From Burkholderia catarinensis (lineage in GTDB: Bacteria > Pseudomonadota > Gammaproteobacteria > Burkholderiales > Burkholderiaceae), in assembly GCF_001883705.2 (NCBI RefSeq), contig NZ_MDEQ02000006.1, forward strand, positions 1 through 64,000: a stretch of 64,000 bases of DNA, written 5' to 3'. The notes under the pieces were generated by a model. The model worked only from the letters and a program-made list of their open reading frames with translations. It had not been told where the DNA came from and searched no databases. Position numbers and translations under genes: made by a program. Shown piece by piece: positions 26,885 to 35,552 of this stretch; the stretch's first letter is position 1, and every line of letters starts with the position of its first letter.

Positions 26885-28207
26885 AGCGGTAACGCGATCC
26901 GCATCACGGGCCGCCACTTTCATCCGCGCTTCGGCTTCCGCATCCAGCCGCGCCGCATTCGCTTCGGCCTCCGCTTCCGGCATCAGCTCGCCTTCCCACT
27001 TCGCGACCACCGCACTGGCGATCGAGTTACCCACCGCGTTCGTGGCCGAGCGGCCCATGTCGAGGAACGTGTCGACACCGAGAATCAGCAGCAGCCCGGC
27101 TTCCGGGATGTTGAACTGGTGCAGCGTCGCCGCGATCACGACCAGCGACGCGCGCGGCACGCCGGCCATGCCCTTCGACGTCAGCATCAGGATCAGCAGC
27201 ATCGTGACCTGCGTGCCGAGCGACAGGTGAATGCCGTACGCCTGCGCGATGAACAGCGACGCGAACGTGCAGTACATCATCGAGCCGTCGAGGTTGAACG
27301 AATACCCCATCGGCATCACGAAGCTCGAGATCTTGCGCCGCACGCCGAAACGGTCGAGCGCATCGAGGATCTTCGGATACGCGGCTTCCGAGCTCGCCGT
27401 CGCGAACGACAGCATGAACGCTTCCTTGATCAGCACGAGCAGCTTGAACACGCGGCGGCCGAGGAACAGCAGCCCGGCGGCGACCAGCGTGCCCCACAGC
27501 AGGAACAGGCTCACGTAGAAGTCGCCCATGAATACCGCGAACTTCAGCAGGATCGACAGGCCGTTGGTCGCGACGGTCGACGCCATTGCCGCCAGCACCG
27601 CGAGCGGCGCGAGCTTCATCACGTAGCCGGTGATCTTGAGCATCACGTGCGCGAGCTGGTCGATCGCCGCGACGAGAATCTTGCCGCGTTCGCCGAGCGA
27701 CGCGAGCGCGACGCCGAAGAACATCGAGAACACGACGATCTGCAGGATCTCGTTGTTCGCCATCGCCTCGGCGATCGACTTCGGCACCATGTGGCCGACG
27801 AAATCCTTCAGCGTGAACTTCGACGTCGCAAGATGCGCGGACGCGCCGATATCCGGCAGCGGCAACCCGAGGTTCTCGCCGGGCCGCAGCAGGTTCGCCA
27901 TCAGCAGCCCGAGCAGCAGCGAGATCAGCGACGCGGTGACGAACCAGCCGAGCGCCTTCACGAACACGCGCCCCACCGACGACGCGTCGCCCATGTGCGC
28001 GATGCCGACGACCAGCGTCGAGAACACCAGCGGGCCGATCACCATCTTGATCAGCCGCAGGAACACGTCGGAGACCAGCGAGATGTAGCCGGCGATTTCC
28101 GCCGCGGACTGCTTGTCCGGAAACTGCGTGTAGATCAGGTAGCCGATCAGGATGCCGGCCGCCATCGCAAGCAGGATCCAGCCTGCCGCGGACATTCGTT
28201 TGTTCAT
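26879..28207 (-). CDS. Dicarboxylate/amino-acid:cation symporter (GltP/DctA family)
   Basis: A 442-residue inner-membrane carrier of the glutamate/C4-dicarboxylate family. Eight membrane helices and two re-entrant loops are expected. Diagnostic pieces are the Ser-rich loop SFATASSEAAYPKILD, the NMDGSMMYCTF-like segment (here FNLDGSMMYCTFASLFIAQ), TSKGMAGVPRASLVV, and the substrate/ion site DTFLDMGRSATNAVGNSIASAVVAKWEGEL. The start at 28207 has a short spacer to upstream sequence. The C-terminus is a charged Ala/Glu tail. The gene upstream on the same strand is gamma-glutamyltransferase, whose product is glutamate, so the two may work together. Confidence 0.93.
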   Translation of the reverse strand: MNKRMSAAGWILLAMAAGILIGYLIYTQFPDKQSAAEIAGYISLVSDVFLRLIKMVIGPLVFSTLVVGIAHMGDASSVGRVFVKALGWFVTASLISLLLGLLMANLLRPGENLGLPLPDIGASAHLATSKFTLKDFVGHMVPKSIAEAMANNEILQIVVFSMFFGVALASLGERGKILVAAIDQLAHVMLKITGYVMKLAPLAVLAAMASTVATNGLSILLKFAVFMGDFYVSLFLLWGTLVAAGLLFLGRRVFKLLVLIKEAFMLSFATASSEAAYPKILDALDRFGVRRKISSFVMPMGYSFNLDGSMMYCTFASLFIAQAYGIHLSLGTQVTMLLILMLTSKGMAGVPRASLVVIAATLHQFNIPEAGLLLILGVDTFLDMGRSATNAVGNSIASAVVAKWEGELMPEAEAEANAARLDAEAEARMKVAARDADRVTAA

Positions 28208-28392
28208 AACGGAATTCGACGCACGGTGAAGGTGTTGAAGAATGAATGGCGCGCGCCCCGTGCCGTGCCGGGGAGCGCGCATGGCGAGCCGGTCGGGCTT
28301 GCGGACGCCCTCGAACGGACGCGCTGCCGCCGCAACGGCATTCGCGGAAAAGCGAACGCCGGCGGCAGCGGGTTCAGCATGTCGCGATCAGG

Positions 28393-30144
28393 TCAGTAAC
28401 CGATCGCCGATCCGGCCGGCCGGCGCGGGTCGTTGTAGCCGTAGATGAAACCGACGCGCACGTTGCCGGACACCGACGAATCGTTCCCGGAACTCTGGCG
28501 GCTCGCCGCTTCGGTGCCCGGCAGGCCGACCATGACCAGCTCGGCGGCGCCCCACGGCGTCTGCTCGACCATCTTGTAGCCCATGTTGCGCAGGATCGCG
28601 AGCGTGTCGGGCGACAGGCCGTAGGTTTCGTAGTAGACCTCGTCGGGCAGCCACTGGTGGTGGATGCGCGGCGCGGCGACCGCGTCCTGCGGCGTCATTC
28701 CGTAGTCGATCACGTTCAGCACGGTCTGCAGCGTGATCGTGATGATGCGCGACCCGCCCGGCGAACCGACCACCATGAACACCTTGCCGTCCTTCTTCAC
28801 GATGGTCGGCGCCATCGACGACAGCGGGCGCTTGCCCGGCGCGATCGAGTTGCGCGTGCCCTGCACGAGGCCGAACATGTTCTGCGCGCCGACCTTCACG
28901 GTGAAGTCGTCCATCTCGTCGTTCAGGAAGAAGCCCGTGCCCGGCGCGATGACCACGGCGCCGAAGCGGCCGTTGACCGTATAGGTCGTCGACACGGCGT
29001 TGCCGTCGTGGTCGATGATCGAGTAATGCGTCGTTTCCGGCTTCTCGTGCACACCGACGCCCGGCTGCACGTCGACCGACGCCGTCGCCGTGTCGCCGCT
29101 GATCTGCTTGCGGATCTCGGCCGCATACTGCTTGCTCGTCAGCTTCGCGACCGGATTGTCGATGAAGTTCGGGTCGCCCAGCAGCGTGTTGCGATCCTCG
29201 TATGCGTGACGCATCGCCTCGGTCATGTAGTGGACCACCGAAGCCGACTGGTAGCCCATCTTGCGCATGTCATACCCTTCGAGGATGTTCAGCGTCTCGC
29301 ACATCGTCACGCCGCCCGAGCTCGGCGGCGGGGCCGACACGAACTCGTAGCCGCGATACGTGCACGTCAGCGGCGCCATGTCCTGCGCGCGGTAGGACGC
29401 GAAATCGCCGGCCGTGATCAGGCCGCCGCCGCGCTTGGCCGCCGCCTCGACGATCTTCGGGATCTCGCCGTGATAGAACGCGTCGGGCCCCTGCTCCGCG
29501 ATGCGCTCGAGCGTGCGGGCCAGGTCCTTCTGCACCAGGCGGTCGCCCGGCTGCAGCGGCGTGCCGTCGGCCCGCAGGAAGATGCGCGCCGCGTCCGGGT
29601 CCTTCCTGAAGCGGTCGATCGTCGTGTCGAGGATGTCCGTATCGCCGCGCGTCAGCACGAAGCCGTCGCGCGCGAGCCGGATCGCCGGCGCCATCACCTG
29701 CTTGCGCGTCAGCTTGCCGTACTTGCGCTGCGCGAGATCGAGGCCGGCCACCGTGCCCGGCACGCCGACCGCGCGATAGCCGTACAGGCTTTCGTCCGGA
29801 ATCACGTTCCCGGCCGCGTCGAGATACATGTTCGCGGAAGCCGCGGCCGGCGCGGTCTCGCGGAAATTGATGAAGCGGTCGCGGCCGTCGGCCAGGTGCA
29901 CGGTCATGAAGCCGCCGCCGCCGATGTTGCCGCAGCACGGATTGGTCACGGCCTGCGCGTAGCCGACCGCCACCGCCGCGTCCACCGCGTTGCCGCCTTC
30001 CTTCAGGATGTCGACGCCGATTTGCGACGCGAAATGCTGCGACGACACGACCATGCCGTTCTTCGCTTCAACCGCGGGTTCCGAAGCGGCGAACGCGCAC
30101 ACGCTCATTGCCGACAACAGGGTGAGAACTACGAGCCGCCTCAT
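28393..30144 (-). CDS. ggt: Gamma-glutamyltransferase
   Basis: A 583-residue periplasmic enzyme that hydrolyses or transfers the gamma-glutamyl group of glutathione and related peptides. The signal peptide MRRLVVLTLLSAMSVCAFA is followed by the large subunit (GMVVSSQHFASQIGVDILKEGGNAVDAAVAVGYAQAV). Self-cleavage occurs before the nucleophile at about Thr371 in ETTHYSIIDHDGNAVSTTY. The small subunit shows PLSSMAPTIV, GSPGGSRIITITLQ and the closing YGYNDPRRP. Start fixed by GGAGG. The downstream neighbour is a glutamate-type symporter (185-base gap), and an RpiR regulator is divergent. Confidence 0.95.
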   Translation of the reverse strand: MRRLVVLTLLSAMSVCAFAASEPAVEAKNGMVVSSQHFASQIGVDILKEGGNAVDAAVAVGYAQAVTNPCCGNIGGGGFMTVHLADGRDRFINFRETAPAAASANMYLDAAGNVIPDESLYGYRAVGVPGTVAGLDLAQRKYGKLTRKQVMAPAIRLARDGFVLTRGDTDILDTTIDRFRKDPDAARIFLRADGTPLQPGDRLVQKDLARTLERIAEQGPDAFYHGEIPKIVEAAAKRGGGLITAGDFASYRAQDMAPLTCTYRGYEFVSAPPPSSGGVTMCETLNILEGYDMRKMGYQSASVVHYMTEAMRHAYEDRNTLLGDPNFIDNPVAKLTSKQYAAEIRKQISGDTATASVDVQPGVGVHEKPETTHYSIIDHDGNAVSTTYTVNGRFGAVVIAPGTGFFLNDEMDDFTVKVGAQNMFGLVQGTRNSIAPGKRPLSSMAPTIVKKDGKVFMVVGSPGGSRIITITLQTVLNVIDYGMTPQDAVAAPRIHHQWLPDEVYYETYGLSPDTLAILRNMGYKMVEQTPWGAAELVMVGLPGTEAASRQSSGNDSSVSGNVRVGFIYGYNDPRRPAGSAIGY

Positions 30145-30226
30145 GACGGAATCCTCCAGACAAATTAACCGGGCCGTGCCGGGATGCGCCGCCGCGTCAT
30201 CGCGTATCGACGCTGCCAATCCGGCA

Positions 30227-30242
30227 TGTAATAAACAATACA
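30227..30242. promoter_or_regulatory. Operator-like dyad TGTAATAAACAATACA
   Basis: Placed 83 bases upstream of the ggt start in the divergent gap with the RpiR gene. It resembles sites of RpiR-family HexR (TGTAAT-type arms ending TACA). A related copy is at 30337. Confidence 0.5.
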
Positions 30243-30336
30243 TTTCGGCGAGGCCGCGATCATAGCACTCGCTTTTTTGCACTAAAACCTAGGGTTATCA
30301 CTGAATTTAATGTGACTATGCGCGGAGGCGCTGCTC

Positions 30337-30360
30337 GATGTATGTTTGTTTCATTACATC
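30337..30360. promoter_or_regulatory. Second operator-like dyad in the ggt/rpiR gap
   Basis: Arms GATGTATG and CATTACATC around TTTGTTT. Read on the minus strand it begins GATGTAATGAAACAAACATA, closely matching the first copy (TGTAAT-AAACAA-TACA). The whole gap 30145-30513 is AT-rich compared with its flanks. Confidence 0.5.
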
Positions 30361-30513
30361 GATCGACGTACAGTCGCCGGAGTGATGCGTCCCTCTAATT
30401 TCGGGCCGTATGCGGGCCGTCGCACGTCGATCGGCTAACATGCGTGGAGTCGCCGGCAGACGCCCGTCTGCCGTTTGTCATTCAGATTTCAGATAAAAGA
30501 GCTGGAGTGCCCG

Positions 30514-31392
30514 ATGGGGACGAGCATCAGGGCGTTGCTGTTATCCCAGATGGATAGCTTCACGCCGTCGGAACAGAAGGTCGCGCAGGCGTTGCTGGAT
30601 CGCTATCCCAGTCTCGGGCTGGGGCCTATCGCCAGCTTTGCGAAGCAGGCTGAAGTCAGCGACCCGACCGTATTCCGCTTCGTCGTCAGGATCGGCTTTC
30701 CGAATTACTCGTCGTTCCAGCAGGCGCTATACGGCGAAATCGACACCGCGATGAATTCGCCGCTCGCGCGGATGGATGCGTTCCACCCCGCCTCGGGCAT
30801 GCGCGACAGTCATGCGGCGATTTTCCAGCGGCTCTCCCAATCGCTGGCCACCACGATCGAAGGGCTCGACGCGGCGGCGTTCGATGCAGCCGTGGCGCTG
30901 CTGGCCAATCCGGACGTTCGCATCTTCTGCGGTGGCGGGCGCTATACGGCGCCGCTCGCTTCGCTGTTTTCGTTCACCCTCGCGTACTCGCGCCCGCATG
31001 TTCAGTATGTCGAACCGAATGTGAACCTCGCGTCGGTCACCCTGGCCGACATGGGTCCCGGCGACGTGCTCGTCATCTTCGACTTTCGCCGCTACCAGCG
31101 AGACAGCATCCGGTTCGCGGAAGCCGCTCACCAACTCGGCGCGCGGATTCTGCTGATCACCGACGAATGGATGTCGCCGATCGGCGAGTTCGCGGAGATC
31201 GTGCTGCGGATCCACGGGCGCCCTTTCGCGATGCTGCAGACCAACGTGCCGGCGCTGGCGCTCGCCGAAGCGCTGGTGATCGGCGTGACGAACCAGCTGC
31301 CGGAACTGGCGCGGCAGCGGATGGAGAAGATCGAGCAGCTCAATACCGGGGGGATCGAGCAGGATACGAATCAGCGGGATTTGCCGGAGTGA
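30514..31392 (+). CDS. MurR/RpiR-family transcriptional regulator
   Basis: A 292-residue regulator. Residues 1-77 form the HTH_6 domain (SFTPSEQKVAQALLDRYP ... IASFAKQAEVSDPTVFRFVVRIGFPNYSSFQQAL). Residues about 120-260 form a SIS domain (VRIFCGGGRYTAPLASLFSF ... GPGDVLVIFDFRRYQRDSIRFAEAAHQLGARILLITD), which normally senses a phosphosugar or similar small molecule. The TD-W ending of the SIS strand is typical. It is divergent from ggt with two dyads between, so it probably controls ggt and the symporter. The effector is not predictable; amino-acid-related RpiR regulators exist. Confidence 0.92.
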   Translation: MGTSIRALLLSQMDSFTPSEQKVAQALLDRYPSLGLGPIASFAKQAEVSDPTVFRFVVRIGFPNYSSFQQALYGEIDTAMNSPLARMDAFHPASGMRDSHAAIFQRLSQSLATTIEGLDAAAFDAAVALLANPDVRIFCGGGRYTAPLASLFSFTLAYSRPHVQYVEPNVNLASVTLADMGPGDVLVIFDFRRYQRDSIRFAEAAHQLGARILLITDEWMSPIGEFAEIVLRIHGRPFAMLQTNVPALALAEALVIGVTNQLPELARQRMEKIEQLNTGGIEQDTNQRDLPE

Positions 31393-31859
31393 TGGATGGC
31401 CAGCGGAACTGGAAACGACGCCATTCACCACGGCCTGAGGCGCCGGATTCCGATTGCCGACACGGTCAAGGTTCTGCGCCCCACCAATGGATCACCTGCT
31501 TCCGCATGACGGACGAGAACTTTCACTACTGCGCCGGCCAGCTGCAACCTTTGCAACAAGTCATTCCAAAATTGCCGTTCGCGTCGGAATTGTCGGTGAC
31601 CGCTCCGAAGACTCCCATGTCGAGCGGATGTTGCAATCGTTCGCCCTCCTTGCCGCGGATATAGACAGCCGGCTCGACGGCAACTACCCGGAATTTGCCG
31701 AAGCGCGCCCCGGCATGCTGTATCCCGTAACCCCAAACCGGGGACCTTAGCGCCCCAACAGATAGTCTGCTGCTTGCCTGGCTCATACGTGAAGCCATCA
31801 ACCCTTGCCAAAGTGAGACTTTGGACGGATATCGATCCACACGTGTCCGCCTTCAGACA
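31393..31859. other. 467-base lower-GC gap with fragments
   Basis: It lies between the RpiR gene and the ABC transporter ATPase stop. GC is visibly lower than the flanks. The only recognisable piece is the integrase relic at 31716-31811; the remainder (31400-31700) has short frames on both strands without a match I recognise. It looks like a decayed insertion scar. Confidence 0.5.
31716..31811 (-). pseudogene. Relic of a tyrosine integrase, N-terminal arm-binding domain
   Basis: Thirty-two codons reading VDGFTYEPGKQQTICWGAKV then PGLGLRDTA. This matches in pattern the arm-DNA-binding start of many proteobacterial tyrosine integrases (GK-Q-x-I/F-W-D-x-K-x-PGLGLRVT). The frame then diverges. 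There is no start codon in good context and no catalytic domain. It suggests a former genomic island junction here. Confidence 0.55.
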
Positions 31860-33206
31860 TCAGCTCTCGACATCCTCGAGACTGAACACCTCGGTCTTGT
31901 CGTTATACGAGAACACTTCGCCGTAACGGCCCCAGTCGATCACCGCGTCGAGCGTTTCCTCGGCCGCCTCGTCCGACAGGAAATCCTCCAGCTCCTGCTC
32001 GAAGCGCACGCGCGGCGCGCGATGGCCCGGACGCTCGTTCAGCACCTTCCTGATCCGCGCGGCGAGCGGCACGTGCTTCAGCAGGTGATCCGCGAACATC
32101 AGCTTGCGCTCCTGCGTGCCGAATTCCGCGAACACGCGCGCGGGCGGCGTCAGGAACACGTCGCCCTCCCGCACGTCCGCAAAACCAAGGTGCTGCAACA
32201 CTTCCGCGATCGGAAACAGGTCGTCGACTTCCAGGTGCAGCGTGCGCGCGATTTCCGGCATGTCGGCACGGCCGTGGTACGGCGCCATCGCGAGCGTTTC
32301 GATCAGGCCGGCCATCAGGTTGGTCGACACGCGCGGCAGCCAGCTGCCGGGCTCCAGCCCCTTCTTCGTCGCCTCGTTGGTCTGGCGCGCGGTCATCTTC
32401 GCGTAGATGTCGTCGACGAGCTTGCGGAAATCGGTGTCGAGCCGGTTGCGCGGATGCTTGAACGGCACCTTGATCTCGGCGATCACGCGGCCCGGGTTCG
32501 ACGACAGCACGAGGATCCGGTCGCACATGAACACGGCTTCCTCGATGTTGTGCGTGACGATCAGCACCGACTTGATCGGCATCCGGCCCTGCGTCCACAG
32601 GTCGAGCAGGTCGGTACGCAACGTCTCGGCGGTCAACACGTCGAGCGCGGAAAACGGCTCGTCCATCAGCAGGATCGTCGGATCGACGACGAGCGCGCGC
32701 GCAAAGCCCACACGCTGGCGCATGCCGCCCGACAGCTCGCGCGGGTACGCGTTCTCGAAGCCGTCGAGACCGATCAGGTCGATCGCGGCCAGCGCACGCT
32801 CGCGCCGCTCGCGCGCGCCGACGCCGAGCGCTTCGAGCCCGGCTTCCACGTTCTGCAGCACGGTGAGCCACGGGAACAGCGCGAAGGTCTGGAATACCAT
32901 CGCGACGCCTTCGGCCGGGCCGCTCAGCGGCTTGCCGAGGTAGGTCACTTCACCGCCGGTCGGCTCGATCAGGCCGGCGATGATCCGCAGCAGCGTCGAC
33001 TTGCCCGAGCCCGAGCGGCCGAGCAGCCCGACGATCTCGCCTTCGCGCAGCGACAGGTTCGCATCGTCGAGCACGAGCAATTCGCCCTGCGACTTGTTGA
33101 AGCCGCGGTTCACGTGCTCGACGCGCAGGATTTCGTCGCCGAGGCGCGGCGGCTGGAGCGGCTGGGACGGCTTGACGGGGGCGTTGATAACGGTCGAATT
33201 TTGCAT
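31860..33206 (-). CDS. ABC transporter ATP-binding protein with AAA-associated C-terminal domain
   Basis: A 448-residue ATPase of the nitrate/sulfonate/taurine importer group. The nucleotide-binding domain (residues 20-270) has Walker A GRSGSGKST, Q-loop VFQTFALFPWLT, signature LSGGMRQRV and Walker B ILLMDEPFSALD followed by the switch His (VTHNIEEAV). The C-terminal 170 residues (RLDTDFRKLVDDIYAKMT ... FEQELEDFLSDEAAEETLDAVIDWGRYGEVFSYND) form the AAA-associated domain found fused to such ATPases. A TTG at 33221 overlaps the permease stop and is an alternative start; I prefer the ATG at 33206 with GAGAG upstream. Confidence 0.92.
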   Translation of the reverse strand: MQNSTVINAPVKPSQPLQPPRLGDEILRVEHVNRGFNKSQGELLVLDDANLSLREGEIVGLLGRSGSGKSTLLRIIAGLIEPTGGEVTYLGKPLSGPAEGVAMVFQTFALFPWLTVLQNVEAGLEALGVGARERRERALAAIDLIGLDGFENAYPRELSGGMRQRVGFARALVVDPTILLMDEPFSALDVLTAETLRTDLLDLWTQGRMPIKSVLIVTHNIEEAVFMCDRILVLSSNPGRVIAEIKVPFKHPRNRLDTDFRKLVDDIYAKMTARQTNEATKKGLEPGSWLPRVSTNLMAGLIETLAMAPYHGRADMPEIARTLHLEVDDLFPIAEVLQHLGFADVREGDVFLTPPARVFAEFGTQERKLMFADHLLKHVPLAARIRKVLNERPGHRAPRVRFEQELEDFLSDEAAEETLDAVIDWGRYGEVFSYNDKTEVFSLEDVES

Positions 33207-33217
33207 CGCGCTTACTC

Positions 33218-34969
33218 TCAATCAAGACGGAGCCGGGATTCCGCATAGGCGTACATCGGACGCCACAGCAGACGGTTGAACAAGGTAACGAACAGGGACA
33301 TCACGGCGATGCCCAGGATGATCTTCGGGAAGTCGCCGGCGGCGGTCATCTGCGCGATGTACGCGCCGAGGCCGTGCGCGACGACCTTCGTGTCGCCCCA
33401 CTGCACGAACTCGGACACGATGCTCGCGTTCCACGCGCCGCCCGACGCGGTAATCGCGCCGGTCACGTAATACGGGAAGATGCCGGGCAGGACCGCCTGC
33501 CGCCACCACTGCCAGCCGCGGATGCGGAAATTCTTCGTCGCTTCCTTGTAGTCGTTCGGATAGGACATCGCACCGGCGATCACGTTGAACAGGATGTACC
33601 ACTGCGTGCCGAGCACGATCAGCGGCGACAGCCAGATGTCCGCATTCAGATGGAAGTGGACGATCACGATCACGAACACCGGGAACAGCAGGTTCGCCGG
33701 GAACGCGGCGAGGAACTGCGCGAGCGGCTGCACCTTCTCGGCCAGCTTGGGGCGCAGCCCGATCAGCACGCCGAGCGGCACCCAGATCACCGATGCGATC
33801 GCGATCAGCACGATCACGCGCAGCAGCGTGATGAGCCCGAGCACGAGCACGTGCCCGACCTCGCCCATCGTCACGCCGGTCGCGACGAAGGTGACGACGT
33901 GCCACACGACGTACGCCGTCAGCAGGATCACGAACGCGCCCCACACGATGTCGCCGATGCGCGACGAACGGCGCGCCGACGCATCGCGCGACCGCGTGCC
34001 CTTCAGCGACGGCACGCGCAGCGGAATCCGCGCGGCCTGCGACAGCAGCCAGCCGGCCGGCACGAGCAACTGATGGATCAGGTGCGTGCGGCGCATCATG
34101 TCGAGCAGCCACGATTGCGGCGCATCGCCCGACGCGGTGTTCTCCATCCGGAACTTGTCGGCCCACGCGACGAGCGGGCGGAACAGGAACTGGTCATAGG
34201 CCAGGATCACGACCGACATCGCGACGATCACCCAGCCGACCGCGCCGAGGTTCTTGTCCGAGATGGCCTGCGCGAGATACGCGCCGACCCCCGGCAGCGT
34301 AATCGTCTGGTTGCCGACGGTGATGGCCTCCGACGCGACGACGAAGAACCAGCCGCCCGACATCGACATCATCATGTTCCAGATCAGGCCCGGCATCGAG
34401 AACGGCACCTCGAGCTTCCAGAAGCGCTGCCAGGACGTCAGGTGAAAGCCGCGCGACACTTCGCTCAGGTCGCGCGGCACCGTGCGCAGCGACTGGTAGA
34501 AGCTGAACGTCATGTTCCATGCCTGGCTCGTGAAGATCGCGAAGATCGCCGCGAGCTCGGCGCCGAGCACGCGGCCCGGGAACAGCGCAAGGAAGAACGT
34601 GACGGTGAACGAGATATAGCCGAGCACCGGCACCGACTGCAGGATGTCGAGGATCGGGATCAGCACCATGCCCGCGCGACGGCTCTTTGCCGCGAGCGTG
34701 CCATACACGAGCGTGAACGCGAGCGACGCGACCATCGCGGCAAGCATCCGCAGCGTGGTGCGCAACGCGTATTCGGGCAGGTTCGACGGATCGAGCGAGA
34801 TCTTCTGCGTCTGCAGGACGCCGATCGGCGCCATCGTCTGGTGAAAACCGACGATCGCCATCGCCAGCAGGCAGATGATCAGCGGAAACGCGACGGCATC
34901 CCAGCGGTTGGGGAGCACGCGCCACGCCGAGGCGTTCGCGGTGCGGTTCGGATCGAATCTGATATCCAT
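33218..34969 (-). CDS. ABC transporter permease, two fused permease domains
   Basis: A 583-residue inner-membrane protein containing two BPD_transp_1 permease units in one chain. Unit 1 (about 60-285) carries the EAA-like loop LSEVSRGFHLTSWQRFWKLEVPFSMPGLIW. Unit 2 (about 350-570) carries YKEATKNFRIRGWQWWRQAVLPGIFPYYVTG. The middle (about 285-345) is a hydrophilic linker. This fused arrangement goes with ATPases bearing the AAA-associated domain, as here, where the genes abut. No substrate-binding protein gene is present, so the cargo is unknown and a remote binding protein would be needed. Confidence 0.92.
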   Translation of the reverse strand: MDIRFDPNRTANASAWRVLPNRWDAVAFPLIICLLAMAIVGFHQTMAPIGVLQTQKISLDPSNLPEYALRTTLRMLAAMVASLAFTLVYGTLAAKSRRAGMVLIPILDILQSVPVLGYISFTVTFFLALFPGRVLGAELAAIFAIFTSQAWNMTFSFYQSLRTVPRDLSEVSRGFHLTSWQRFWKLEVPFSMPGLIWNMMMSMSGGWFFVVASEAITVGNQTITLPGVGAYLAQAISDKNLGAVGWVIVAMSVVILAYDQFLFRPLVAWADKFRMENTASGDAPQSWLLDMMRRTHLIHQLLVPAGWLLSQAARIPLRVPSLKGTRSRDASARRSSRIGDIVWGAFVILLTAYVVWHVVTFVATGVTMGEVGHVLVLGLITLLRVIVLIAIASVIWVPLGVLIGLRPKLAEKVQPLAQFLAAFPANLLFPVFVIVIVHFHLNADIWLSPLIVLGTQWYILFNVIAGAMSYPNDYKEATKNFRIRGWQWWRQAVLPGIFPYYVTGAITASGGAWNASIVSEFVQWGDTKVVAHGLGAYIAQMTAAGDFPKIILGIAVMSLFVTLFNRLLWRPMYAYAESRLRLD

Positions 34970-35050
34970 CGGTAGCGTCTTGTGTCGGATTGAAATTCGA
35001 TGGGACCGGCCGCGTGCCGCGCGGCCGGGTGTCGCTTGGGCCGGCGCCGG

Positions 35051-35302
35051 TCAGAACAACCCGTGCAGCGCCCAGTACAGCGCGGCCGACAGCGCGATCG
35101 ATGCGGGCAGCGTCAGCACCCACGCGAGCACGAGGTTGCGCACGGTATCCCGTCGCAGACCCGAGCCGCTCGCCGTCATCGTGCCGGCCACGCCCGACGC
35201 GAGCACGTGCGTCGTCGGCACCGGCAGCCCGTACGCGTCGGCCATCCCGATCGTCAGCATCGCGACGGCCTCGGCCGACGCGCCCTGCCCGTACGTGAAA
35301 GG
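35051..35302 (-). pseudogene. C-terminal relic of a PiT-family phosphate permease
   Basis: The minus strand reads TYGQGASAEAVAMLTIGMAD then AYGLPVPTTHVLASGVAGTM and ALSAALYWALHGLF. This is the last two helices of inorganic phosphate transporters (PiT), including the family signature GLPVSTTHVLSSGVAG. Upstream of about 35302 the match stops and the other roughly 400 residues are missing. There is no start. The breakpoint lies just before the inverted repeat at 35358, suggesting a deletion that brought the metallophosphoesterase promoter next to the fragment. Confidence 0.75.
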
Positions 35303-35357
35303 GGCTCCGGAGAGGTGACTCGGAGTGGGAGGCTATCGGGCGGTCATGACGCAAATG

Positions 35358-35389
35358 TGACGTGTCACTTACAGGACATTGACACGTCA
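35358..35389. promoter_or_regulatory. 10-bp inverted repeat upstream of metallophosphoesterase gene
   Basis: TGACGTGTCA, 12-base spacer, TGACACGTCA; the arms are perfect complements. Centre-to-centre spacing is 22 bases, two helical turns, as for a dimer-of-dimers binding site. It lies 164 bases upstream of the start codon at 35553. Confidence 0.55.
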
Positions 35390-35552
35390 TCTTTCGGGAA
35401 TCGTGCACCGCTCCGCCGGACGCGAACACGGGTGTTCGATCTCGTCACGCGCGGGAATAAAACCGTCGCTTCGCCGGTATGGCACGCGAAGGCGCCGGTT
35501 TATTCCAGGACGATCCGGCCGTCCGGTTTCGTCATACGATTGCGAGGCTCAC

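Noticed and set aside
26534..30168. Two long plus-strand frames of 621 and 640 codons rich in Arg/His/Asp
   Set aside because: Antisense shadows of the symporter and gamma-glutamyltransferase.
33207..33221. TTG start of the ABC ATPase overlapping the permease stop
   Set aside because: Possible, but the ATG at 33206 has a better ribosome site and loses nothing of the domain.
35051..35260. A complete small membrane protein of 69 codons
   Set aside because: The homology to the end of PiT permeases continues upstream of the ATG, so this is a gene fragment rather than a small protein gene.
35453..35467. GGGAATAAAACCGTC as a possible ECF-sigma promoter
   Set aside because: Only a partial resemblance to such promoters and no sigma-factor gene nearby; not strong enough to report.
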